Origin: Limosilactobacillus gorillae
GTDB lineage: Bacteria > Bacillota > Bacilli > Lactobacillales > Lactobacillaceae
Assembly (NCBI RefSeq): GCF_001293735.1
Contig: NZ_BCAH01000020.1
Coordinates: 1-40,609, forward strand
Length of the DNA stretch: 40,609 nucleotides
Direction: 5' to 3'
Positions 18,282 through 24,788 of the stretch are shown piece by piece. Each line of letters opens with the position of its first letter. The first letter of the stretch is position 1. The notes below the pieces were generated by a model. That model was not told where the DNA came from. It searched no databases and was given only the letters and a program-made list of their open reading frames with translations. The position numbers were made by a program, and so were the translations under genes.

Positions 18282-18350
18282 ATTGGGTAACTAAATTAGC
18301 AATGAGAGCAAACAAAGAAATACTTTGACGGGTAGTTGATCGCTTTAATT
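18282..18350. repeat. 68-bp imperfect direct repeat, copy 2
   Basis: This is the partner of 16545-16612, with the same conserved blocks in the same order. The variable middle here forms CAAAG-AAATA-CTTTG. It lies directly upstream, in minus-strand terms, of the terminator at 18246-18275. Confidence 0.7.
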
Positions 18351-18459
18351 GCACTGAAAGGGGGTGATTGCCACCGAGTAACGTACTCTTGGAGCACTTG
18401 CCAACTGAAAGGAAGTGAGGACTTGGGAGCACTAGAAACAGCAGAATGGAAAAGAAAAA

Positions 18460-18573
18460 GGCCATTAACCCAACCGACCAAAGTTCGTTAATGACCACTC
18501 ACATTTTTAAAAGACCTATTACTAAGGCCCCGTTAATCGTAATTATATCAAATAACGAGGCCGGTTTAAACCG
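18460..18573. repeat. Three consecutive inverted repeats before the small gene at 18590
   Basis: The region 18252-18589 has no convincing gene. Besides repeat copy 2, it holds GGCCATTAAC/GTTAATGACC (18460-18496, then a T5), GGCCCCGTTA/TAACGAGGCC (18526-18562), and the perfect palindrome CGGTTTAAACCG (18562-18573). The first could terminate transcription. Together they look like a regulatory or replication-related site. Confidence 0.5.
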
Positions 18574-18589
18574 AAACGAGGTAACAATC

Positions 18590-18835
18590 ATGAATAATCG
18601 TTCAACCATCATCACAATTGGAAAGCGCCGGCCGGTAATGACACCATCTATCCATCGCGAACTAGTTCGTACCTACTGGAACCACCGTCAACTAGTTAAG
18701 CGATACCAGGCGGGCCAACTCACTAAAGAAGATCAGCAGATCGAATTCAACACCCGCACGCTTGCCACCGCGACGCTTGTGTTACGTGACCTGTTGGGAA
18801 TCGCCAATAACGTTACCTACATTAACCAACACTAG
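18590..18835 (+). CDS. Small island protein of unknown function
   Basis: I prefer ATG 18590 (81 residues, MNNRSTIITIGKRRPVMTPS) because GAGG lies 9 bases upstream. A longer frame from 18446 has no ribosome site and runs across three inverted repeats. The protein is basic, with a helical middle (HRELVRTYWNHRQLVKRYQAGQLTKEDQQIEFNTRTLATATLVLRDLLG) that could pack as a helix-turn-helix or oligomerise. No family was recognised. It is directly upstream of the primase and in the same direction. Confidence 0.65.
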   Translation: MNNRSTIITIGKRRPVMTPSIHRELVRTYWNHRQLVKRYQAGQLTKEDQQIEFNTRTLATATLVLRDLLGIANNVTYINQH

Positions 18836-18856
18836 AGAGGGAGGCGACAAGACAGA

Positions 18857-19684
18857 ATGGAAGCAAAGCAACGAGCCTTACAGCTTGCACAAACGGGTAT
18901 CCCAGTCTATCCACTAGCACCAGGAAGCAAGACCCCGCCAAAGGGCCATCACGGTTACCAGGAAGCAACTACCGACCCCGACGCAGTATTACGCTGGGCG
19001 GATGATTGGGGACTTGGGATTGACCTATTCACCGCCGGGATGGTGGTGATTGACCTTGACCGACCAGGAACCGACCGCAACGGCCACGCCGTTCACGGTG
19101 GCAAGAATGGAGTTAAGGCCTTGAAGCGTTACTTGGAACAACACAAGCGACAGCTACCGCACCACATGTACGCAGAACAGACACCACACGGCGGGATTCA
19201 CTTGTTTTTCAAGCTAGATCAGCCGTTGGAGAGGCCGACCCGCAAGACCAACGCCTTACCCGGCGTAGACGTTCTGGGCGATTTTGTCATCGCATCCCCG
19301 AGTGAGATCGATGGAGCGCCTTACCTGGTCATGAAAAGCCGCCAACAGCCGGTCAGCATTCACAACACCGCAACGGCGCCACAATGGATTGTAGACCTTC
19401 TAACAGCGCCACAAACGGCTTCTAACCCAACAAGGGCTAATAATTACCTTATTAGTGGGCAAAAGACTTATACGGGACGCCTATTTGACAAGATAGCGCA
19501 AGGCGCCAACGAGGGAGAACGTAACAGTTGGTTGGCCAGCGTGACCGGTTCAATCTTGAACGCTGGAACCGAACCCGACAACGCCTACTGGTTGGTGAAA
19601 TGGATTAACCAATACTTTGTTTCCCCACCGCTAGACGATCGGGAAGTGAACGCAGTTTTTAAATCAGTTTGTAAATATCACTAA
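18857..19684 (+). CDS. Prim-Pol domain primase/polymerase of the island
   Basis: This protein primes island DNA replication. Residues 1-190 form an archaeo-eukaryotic-type bifunctional primase-polymerase domain. GIPVYPLAPGSKTPP opens it, the metal-binding pair is Asp66 and Asp68 (VVIDLDRPG), TPHGGIHLFF at 109-118 is the second catalytic block, and GVDVLGDFVIASPSE at 136-150 the third. Residues about 210-275 look like the PriCT-1 primase C-terminal helical domain (EGERNSWLASVTGSILNAG). A GGGAGG ribosome site lies 12 bases upstream. Together with the helicase gene 56 bp downstream it makes a self-contained replication initiation module. Confidence 0.88.
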   Translation: MEAKQRALQLAQTGIPVYPLAPGSKTPPKGHHGYQEATTDPDAVLRWADDWGLGIDLFTAGMVVIDLDRPGTDRNGHAVHGGKNGVKALKRYLEQHKRQLPHHMYAEQTPHGGIHLFFKLDQPLERPTRKTNALPGVDVLGDFVIASPSEIDGAPYLVMKSRQQPVSIHNTATAPQWIVDLLTAPQTASNPTRANNYLISGQKTYTGRLFDKIAQGANEGERNSWLASVTGSILNAGTEPDNAYWLVKWINQYFVSPPLDDREVNAVFKSVCKYH

Positions 19685-19739
19685 GCAATGTTTGAGCGGG
19701 AGCAGCCACGCAGACGGTGGCCAACAGAAAGGATTTTGA

Positions 19740-21308
19740 ATGACAGTTAGGGTAATTCCAAAAGAAACCCAAGAAACTATCGATGAAATGATGAAGCGTC
19801 GCCATGATGCACAAACGAAGTCATTTGACGAGCAGTTAGAACTTTTGAGTACTTGGGGCCAGCAGTACCGAAAAGAGAACACCAGGACGGTACAACACCA
19901 GGACGGTACCAAATCGGTAACAACTAAGCGAATACCAGCCCGGATGATCGCCAACCAGATAGAAGCGGTGGCCACGATCGCCAAACTTGGAGAAACCGAC
20001 CGGGAACTTGAGAGCGCCCCGCTTGTCCTTTATGTTCCGGATCGTGGAATTTATACGCATAGCACAACGAGGGTTCGCCGGATGATCCTAGCACTAGAAC
20101 CTTCTTGCACGATTAAGACCCGCAACGAGGTTGAGTGGTTGCTTGACGGTGAAGCATTAGCAAAGGCGCCCGAATCATCCCCGAGCCTAATTCCGGTTGG
20201 CAACGGGATTTACAACACCGACAGCGGAGAGTTTAAGCCATTCACACCCGAGATAGTGTTTACTAGCAAGATCGCCACGAACTACAACCCAAACGCCACT
20301 GAACCTTCGTTCAACGGCTGGAAGTTCAGTGATTGGATCAATGAGTTAGCACAAGGTAACGAGGATAAGCGTATGCTAATTTGGCAAATGCTTGCATCCA
20401 TCGTTAAGAACCGTGACACGGCTAACGTATTCTTTGCTTTTGTTGACAACGGACAAGGCCGGACAGGAAAGAGCACGCTGGAGCAATTGTTAATGAACCT
20501 AGTGGGCAAAGACAATTACACCAGCTTAAAACTAGATGAGTTTGGCCACGATTTCAAACTAGCCAACGCTTACGGCGCCCGGTTGATTATTGGCGACGAC
20601 AACGAGCCGAAGGGCTATATCGATGATGGAAGCAACCTAAAAAGCATCGTGACCAACGAAACAGTTCTGTTAAACCCAAAGGGAGCTAAACCCTTCACCG
20701 CCAGATTTTTCGCAACGGTGGTTCAATCAATGAACGGCGTTCCAACTTTCCGAGATAGAAGCGGTGGCCTGTACCGCCGTTTCCGGATGATTTATTTCCC
20801 TAAGCAATACCCCGACACACCAGCGGGCAAGCGTATTAAAGACGATTACATTTACGATCGCCGGTTACTGGAATGGATATTGAAAAGGGCGTTGGAGATT
20901 GACGTTACGACCATCATTGATACCCGAGAGAGCCAAGAGCTGGTCTATGACACCAGGCTAGATAATGACCCGGTCCTTTACTTTGTAGAGGAAGTTGTTA
21001 GCAGGCTACAGAGCACACGTTTCCCGACTAGTTTTCTCTTTAATTTATTTTGCGCTTTTATGAAGTCAGAAAACAACCCCACCAAACTCAAGCAACGATC
21101 CTTCACTAAACAGATACGACCTTACATGGAGAGCAAGGGATGGAAGTACGATAACAAGAATCTCAGCTCCCTAGATCGCTTTGATAAGCGGGACCTAGAC
21201 CTAGTAGACGAATACGACGACCGGGTTGGAACTAACTACCCACGATTAGCAAAACAAGACGTCAGGACACGGACAGGAATTTTCTATCGTGACGACCCAA
21301 CCGGTTAA
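19740..21308 (+). CDS. Superfamily 3 (D5/P4-type) replicative helicase
   Basis: This 522-residue protein unwinds the island origin. Residues about 150-235 form a D5-N-like region. The AAA+ SF3 core has Walker A GQGRTGKST at 238-246, Walker B LIIGDDNE at 282-289, a sensor block FFATVVQSMN near 323-332, and an arginine-rich RDRSGGLYRRFRM at 338-350. The C-terminal 100 or so residues are probably origin-binding. AAAGGA lies 7 bases before the ATG. A 16-bp tandem duplication at 19878-19909 is unusual inside the coding region. The iteron cluster begins right at its stop codon, as with SaPI rep genes. Confidence 0.9.
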   Translation: MTVRVIPKETQETIDEMMKRRHDAQTKSFDEQLELLSTWGQQYRKENTRTVQHQDGTKSVTTKRIPARMIANQIEAVATIAKLGETDRELESAPLVLYVPDRGIYTHSTTRVRRMILALEPSCTIKTRNEVEWLLDGEALAKAPESSPSLIPVGNGIYNTDSGEFKPFTPEIVFTSKIATNYNPNATEPSFNGWKFSDWINELAQGNEDKRMLIWQMLASIVKNRDTANVFFAFVDNGQGRTGKSTLEQLLMNLVGKDNYTSLKLDEFGHDFKLANAYGARLIIGDDNEPKGYIDDGSNLKSIVTNETVLLNPKGAKPFTARFFATVVQSMNGVPTFRDRSGGLYRRFRMIYFPKQYPDTPAGKRIKDDYIYDRRLLEWILKRALEIDVTTIIDTRESQELVYDTRLDNDPVLYFVEEVVSRLQSTRFPTSFLFNLFCAFMKSENNPTKLKQRSFTKQIRPYMESKGWKYDNKNLSSLDRFDKRDLDLVDEYDDRVGTNYPRLAKQDVRTRTGIFYRDDPTG

Positions 21309-21316
21309 AAACTGTT

Positions 21317-21557
21317 ACTAACCGGGTTACCGGGAAGTAAACCGGGTGGCCAAATCCCTTGATACTACTACCTTTATTTACTCTTTCCCGGTTACCCGGT
21401 AAAGAAACAAGAAAAAGATATATATAAGATACAGAAGGTATATGTATATAGGGAGTAACAGACCCCCATTTTTAAACCGGGTTACCGGGAACGGGACTTA
21501 ATCCTTACAGCCCCAACGGTTATAGCGCCCGGTAAAGTTACCGGGTTCCCGGTTAAC
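21317..21557. other. Iteron-flanked AT-rich region, probable island replication origin
   Basis: This gene-free stretch between the helicase and the winged-HTH gene is dense in ACCGGG-type repeats. AACCGGGTTACCGGGAA occurs perfectly twice (21320-21336, 21475-21491). TTACCGGG or its complement lies at 21327, 21395, 21482, 21528 and 21538. AACCGGG or its complement lies at 21320, 21340, 21387, 21475 and 21548. These flank an AT-rich core at 21400-21460 with ATATATA runs. Iterons on both sides of an AT-rich core, beside rep, is the layout described for SaPI origins. The match is structural, not by sequence. Confidence 0.75.
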
Positions 21558-21614
21558 TAAGCCGCCTTTTAACCGGATGCACTACAAGATCAACCAAGAA
21601 AAGAGGTAAAAAAT

Positions 21615-21980
21615 ATGCTTAACAACGACGAGAAACGCATCATTAAGGCCATCCCTGAAGGCGCAGACCACCCCCGTTCAATGAGGGAAGTGGCCCGCCT
21701 GGTTGGCCTTAATGCCCGGACAGTACGGGCCATTGTGCATAATTTGAACGTTAAGGGCTACCCAATTGGAGCAAGTCGTCACCAGCCAGCCGGCTATTTC
21801 TGGGCCACTAGCGACGATGAATTAGAGCTAGCGTTACGGCCAATCACAAGTCAGACCCGAGAGGTACAACGGCGATTAGCAGGATTGCGACGTGCTAAGA
21901 CGATCAGCAAGAAAGAGGCGTTAGCTGAACCAACCGAAGCTGACCCAAAGGTAAAGGACCAGACAACCAAAGAGGCCTAG
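21615..21980 (+). CDS. Winged-helix DNA-binding protein of the island
   Basis: This is a 121-residue protein. Residues 1-70 read as a winged helix (EKRIIKAIPEGADHPRSMREVARLVGLNARTVRAIVHNLNVKGYPIGASRHQPAGYFWA), with the turn-helix REVARLVGLNARTVRA and a wing ending in GYFWA. The C-terminal 50 residues are charged and probably flexible. It has a good ribosome site (AGAGGT) and begins right after the origin-like region. It may bind the iterons or regulate downstream genes. Many phages carry a similar small replication-region protein of unknown role. Confidence 0.7.
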   Translation: MLNNDEKRIIKAIPEGADHPRSMREVARLVGLNARTVRAIVHNLNVKGYPIGASRHQPAGYFWATSDDELELALRPITSQTREVQRRLAGLRRAKTISKKEALAEPTEADPKVKDQTTKEA

Positions 21981-21993
21981 AGGGATGGAGAAA

Positions 21994-22374
21994 ATGACCG
22001 AGCAAGAGCTTGTTGGCTTGAAGTACTTGGAAATGTTGCGCTTGATGGTGATCGTGAAGCGCCTGGAAAAGAGCATCACCGAGCTGGTGGATGAAATTAC
22101 CTATCTTGCCCATGACAGTTCCGAGTACCAGGCAAAGGTAAAGCTACTAACTGAGGCCTACCACAAGCACCGAGTGTTCATTGACCAGATCATGCAAGAT
22201 CGGGACGAGTGTTACCAAGAGGCCAAAGAGATCATGACAAGTCAACGCTGGGACGAGGTGGTTTCACCCGACCTAGCTTACAACATTTGCGACGCCGGGC
22301 TTATGTTAGCCGACGTTTTAAAAGATGGAGGTACAGACGATGAAATACGAGCAGATTTTAGCGATCCTAGATAA
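21994..22374 (+). CDS. Island coiled-coil protein of unknown function
   Basis: I prefer the second ATG at 21994 (126 residues, MTEQELVGLKYLEMLRLMVI), because AGGG at 21981-21984 then stands 9 bases away. The ATG at 21985 touches the ribosome site. Residues 1-70 are strongly helical with heptad-like hydrophobics, and the whole protein is acidic. No family is recognised. Its 3' end overlaps the next gene, so the two are co-translated. Confidence 0.6.
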   Translation: MTEQELVGLKYLEMLRLMVIVKRLEKSITELVDEITYLAHDSSEYQAKVKLLTEAYHKHRVFIDQIMQDRDECYQEAKEIMTSQRWDEVVSPDLAYNICDAGLMLADVLKDGGTDDEIRADFSDPR

Positions 22375-22849
22375 ATGGATTGCCACTTACGAACAGGAAT
22401 TTGACGTTCTTTGGGTACAAGGCCGAATGAAAGTCCTTGATAAGAGCATCGAAGACCGCCGGGAAAAGCTGGATAAAACCTTTATCAAGATCCCGTTTAC
22501 TGGAAAGCGCCTTTTCGATGATATCGGCGTGTTACCTGGTCATAAATGGATCCCAACCGCACTAATGGAAGATGCAAAGGAAGTTACAAAGTACAACCGC
22601 TTACTGGAGCAAGCGAAGCGGATGGTCACCGACCTAATAGAAACGCAAAGCGCCTTAATACCAGAGATGGAGCGGCTGGCTAGGGAGATTGACAACTTGC
22701 CAGAAAGTGAGATAGACCACCGTTTAACCGACAGGACAAGCCGAATCGCTAGTTACACGAGTTCCGCACAAGCCCAACAGCGGGCCATCGATAATATCAC
22801 CAACGAACCGAAGAAGCGTATCACCTGGTGGAAGGTGGGAGCTAAGTAA
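22340..22849 (+). CDS. Second island coiled-coil protein of unknown function
   Basis: I chose ATG 22340 (169 residues, MKYEQILAILDKWIATYEQE) because GGAGG at 22327-22331 is 8 bases upstream. The protein is mostly helical and charged, with probable coiled coil near residues 75-135 (LEQAKRMVTDLIETQSALIPEMERLAREIDNL). It overlaps the preceding gene by 35 bp and overlaps the start of the broken gene downstream (TAATG). No enzyme motif is visible. It may be structural or interfere with the helper phage, but the sequence does not show which. Confidence 0.6.
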   Translation: MKYEQILAILDKWIATYEQEFDVLWVQGRMKVLDKSIEDRREKLDKTFIKIPFTGKRLFDDIGVLPGHKWIPTALMEDAKEVTKYNRLLEQAKRMVTDLIETQSALIPEMERLAREIDNLPESEIDHRLTDRTSRIASYTSSAQAQQRAIDNITNEPKKRITWWKVGAK

Positions 22850-22962
22850 TGATCACAACTACGCAAGAGGCCTAACAAGTCATCGGCAAATACCGCCGGA
22901 TAGTGGTCAGCATCCCCTTCACCGACCAACAGGAAGCAAAGAGGCTAATCGAAGAATATTAA
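22849..22962 (+). pseudogene. Small gene interrupted by one in-frame stop
   Basis: ATG 22849 overlaps the preceding stop (TAATG) and has GGAG 7 bases upstream. It reads MITTTQEA, then TAA at 22873-22875, then QVIGKYRRIVVSIPFTDQQE on to a final TAA at 22960. The frame is otherwise open and coding-like (37 sense codons). A single substitution from CAA, GAA or AAA would explain it. An alternative is an 8-residue peptide or leader with a separate downstream frame. Confidence 0.55.
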
Positions 22963-22976
22963 GGACAGCAGATAGT

Positions 22977-23016
22977 AAAAGACCGCCACCCAACAAAGGT
23001 GACGGCCTTTTTATTT
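22977..23016 (+). terminator. Terminator of the rightward replication operon
   Basis: CCGCCACC and GGTGACGG pair with one mismatch and are followed by CCTTTTTATTTT, 20 bp after the broken small gene. Confidence 0.75.
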
Positions 23017-23074
23017 TGGCCCACTCAATGGAGCTATTATAGCATTGCTAGGCAACCGACCGGCCTTTTCTGAT

Positions 23075-23083
23075 TGATATAAT
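23075..23083 (+). promoter_or_regulatory. Extended -10 promoter-like site before the first hairpin cluster
   Basis: TGATATAAT contains a perfect TATAAT with the TGn extension. There is no matching -35 at 17 bp, but extended -10 promoters can work without one. Transcription would start near 23090, directly ahead of the hairpins. Confidence 0.45.
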
Positions 23084-23110
23084 GAAGGACGTGTTGACGG
23101 ATGCTAGGGA

Positions 23111-23313
23111 CAAACTCAAAACCGAGCCGGTCTAATGCCCAATCCAAAAACGGATCGGGGACGGGCCCTAATCTGGGCCGGCCTTTGAAGGGATCAGAGT
23201 TGAGCAGTTCAAACGGTCATAACTCAAAAATGAGTTTTCACCATTTGGAGAGCCTAAAATTGGACGGTCATAATCCAAAAGTGGATTTTCACCCTTTGGA
23301 GGGCGCAAATTGC
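23111..23313. repeat. Hairpin repeat cluster 1, candidate structured RNA
   Basis: The 571-bp gap 22963-23533 holds four related hairpins: CTC-AAAACC-GAG (23115), ATCC-AAAAAC-GGAT (23142), AACTCA-AAAA-TGAGTT (23221) and AATCCA-AAAG-TGGATT (23272). The last two sit in 51-bp tandem units (from 23213 and 23264), and their stems differ by paired changes. Another GGCCC/GGGCC hairpin lies near 23165. A promoter-like site precedes the cluster and a GCGCAA/TTGCGC hairpin follows it. An open frame of 87 codons (23101-23364) runs through it without a ribosome site. Confidence 0.55.
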
Positions 23314-23335
23314 GCAGCCCCCCTTTCCTATTTTT
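23301..23335 (+). terminator. Terminator-like hairpin after hairpin cluster 1
   Basis: The palindrome GCGCAAATTGCGC (23303-23315), extended by GG/CC, is followed by a pyrimidine run with CTATTTTT. It would end a transcript of about 245 nt started at 23090. Confidence 0.45.
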
Positions 23336-23533
23336 CCCCCGAGAGTAAAATTAAACCGCCCTAAGTGGTGAAGTGGCTGGGAGGTGAAGCCAAAAGTGGA
23401 GTGATCGAAGCCGGCAACCGACCTATTAAAACCTGTTGTTGATCGCCGACCAGACCAACAGACACCAACGGCCACAACCTGATAAAACCTGACATTTAAC
23501 GAGGCTGACTAAGAATTAGGAGGAGCTGTAAAC

Positions 23534-23890
23534 ATGAAAGTGAAAGAATTTTATGCTGCTTCAAATTATGCACCCGTTTCTTATCAACGTATCACTATGT
23601 ACTACAGCATTATGGGGGATAATCCACTACCGACTAAACGGCCTGATTGGGAGTGTTTGCTTACTTTGTATCACGAGTACACTACCGTGTTTGATCAGCT
23701 TAATGAAGAGGAGCAGACTATCATCAAGCGTCAGTTCATCAATAAGGAACGGGTTAATGACGTTATGAACGATATGGGCTTGAAGCCAAGTGCTTACCGC
23801 AGACGTCAATTAAGCGCCCGACAAAAATTAGCAGCCGGTCTCAATGCATCCCCTTGCTTTCAGCGTCTGGAAATCACCTTCACCGCCTAA
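23534..23890 (+). CDS. Sigma-like phage regulator (ArpU/RinA-type)
   Basis: This 118-residue protein has an excellent ribosome site (TTAGGAGGAGC). Residues about 55-100 resemble sigma-70 region 4: an acidic helix LNEEEQTIIKRQFINKERVND followed by a helix-turn-helix (VMNDMGLKPSAYRRRQLSARQKLAAGL). Proteins of this kind (ArpU, RinA) activate the late packaging operon of temperate phages of Gram-positive bacteria. Here no late genes follow; more than 1 kb of gene-poor DNA does. It may act on a helper phage or on the hairpin region, or be a relic. The family call is by pattern, not by close identity. Confidence 0.65.
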   Translation: MKVKEFYAASNYAPVSYQRITMYYSIMGDNPLPTKRPDWECLLTLYHEYTTVFDQLNEEEQTIIKRQFINKERVNDVMNDMGLKPSAYRRRQLSARQKLAAGLNASPCFQRLEITFTA

Positions 23891-24031
23891 GTACTACAAA
23901 TACCTACATAATCGCAGGAAATTGCCCAACTGTTTGTTGAAAGTAAAAGCCAATACGGACGGGCCTTGTCACCTGTTGAGTGGTAAACAAAGCCGAACAA
24001 TTAGGGAGCTTTTGACGTAGCGGGCAAGAAC

Positions 24032-24133
24032 GTTTGCACCTGGAAGTGCAAACATAATGGGCGTACCTAAAAGTACACCCAAACCACCTGGAGAGCATCC
24101 CGGCCATCATAACTCAGTATTGATTTTTAACCG
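24032..24133. repeat. Hairpin repeat cluster 2
   Basis: The 1045-bp stretch 23891-24935 has no convincing intact gene. It contains GTTTGCAC-CTGGAA-GTGCAAAC (24032-24053), GGGCGTAC-CTAAAA-GTACACCC (24059-24080) and a degenerate copy, AACTCA-GTAT-TGATTT (24108 onward). The last is preceded by TGGAGAGC and CAT and followed by TTTAACC, as in the 51-bp units of cluster 1. The region also repeats GCCGACCAGACC-like segments found at 23445. It looks like a second, more decayed set of the same repeats. Confidence 0.5.
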
Positions 24134-24325
24134 CCGACACCGACCAGACCCTAACCAATCCATCATCGGATCGGTTGCCACTTGTGACCGCACAAGCTTG
24201 TACACTCATCGAAGGAAGCGCACGACAGCAGGCTCCGACCAGGAGGCCGGGCGCATAGTTGCGCTGGGGCCACAACAACCGTATAACCTTGTACACTTGT
24301 TAGGTCACCAGACCAGGCGCAGGGA

Positions 24326-24445
24326 ATGCACCGTATCAACTAGCGACAGCTAATAATAACGAGCCGTACAGGTGTTTTAGATGAATTAGATGAATTATCC
24401 ATTGCACAGTTAAAACGGCTTAAAATGGACGAGAGAGGTAAATAA
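24326..24445 (+). pseudogene. Possible small broken gene near the island's right end
   Basis: ATG 24326 reads MHRIN, then TAG at 24341-24343, then RQLIITSRTGVLDELDELSI and on to TAA at 24443. The C-terminal part is amphipathic and protein-like (DELDELSIAQLKRLKMDERGK). A CAG-to-TAG change would explain the stop. It could equally be the tail of a longer deleted gene. The product is not recognised. Confidence 0.35.
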
Positions 24446-24451
24446 AAGAGG

Positions 24452-24750
24452 GTGACTAATTAACACCCCCGCCCCCCATAATTTATAACAGCAGAGCGCA
24501 CACATTGCCATTGTCTTTATCGCAGACTATGTTTTTCGAATTCTGACGAGGGGGGGCAGACCGTCACAGTTACTAACGACACATGTTGTCGCTAGGGCTG
24601 AGAATGTGGCAAACAGTCCCAGATTAGACCGACTGACAGCTCCCTAGCCCAACCAGGCGATACTTGGTGACGGATGGTGGTTGTAATTTTGCCTAAAAGC
24701 TAATCACGGACCTTTTTGTCCTGGAGCAGTCACCACCACACTATCAAAGC
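24452..24750. other. Structured, gene-free right end of the island
   Basis: This stretch holds GGGTG/CACCC near 24452-24471 running into CCCCCGCCCCCC, a G7 tract near 24549-24556, CGACA-CATGT-TGTCG near 24578, GGAC-CTTTTT-GTCC near 24708, and GGTGAC/GTCACC pairing at long range. No frame looks coding. A packaging (cos or pac) site is one possibility; decayed DNA is another. Confidence 0.3.
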
Positions 24751-24758
24751 CAACCAAA

Positions 24759-24788
24759 TAAAAAAGAGCTATCTAAATCAGATAGCCC
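24759..24788 (-). terminator. Island-borne terminator for the tRNA transcript
   Basis: GCTATCT-GATTT-AGATAGC followed by a T6 tract on the minus strand is a clean intrinsic terminator. It faces transcription coming out of tRNA-Leu into the island. Confidence 0.8.

Noticed and set aside
18208-18498. Minus-strand 96-codon frame with a hydrophobic start, considered as a type I toxin
   Set aside because: No ribosome site, too long, and the C-terminal part is the shadow of the HTH gene at 17985-18251.
18446-18835. 129-codon frame starting at 18446
   Set aside because: No ribosome site at that ATG and three inverted repeats in its first third; the ATG at 18590 has GAGG at the right distance.
23101-23364. 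Open frame of 87 codons through hairpin cluster 1, with repeated HN(S/P)K peptides
   Set aside because: No ribosome site, no family resemblance, and the repeats show paired arm changes that point to structure. The open frame is explained by the 51-bp period being a multiple of three. Not excluded as a small repeat protein.
23090-23890. Type III toxin-antitoxin layout: repeat RNA, terminator, then a protein gene
   Set aside because: The downstream protein is a sigma-like helix-turn-helix, not a ToxN-type endoribonuclease, and the repeats are not uniform.
23111-24133. CRISPR array
   Set aside because: Only two long repeat units adjoin, there are no unique spacers of even length, and no cas genes are present.
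24057-24353. Open frame of 98 codons through hairpin cluster 2
   Set aside because: No ribosome site, composition rich in Pro, Arg and His as in a chance frame, and it overlaps palindromes.
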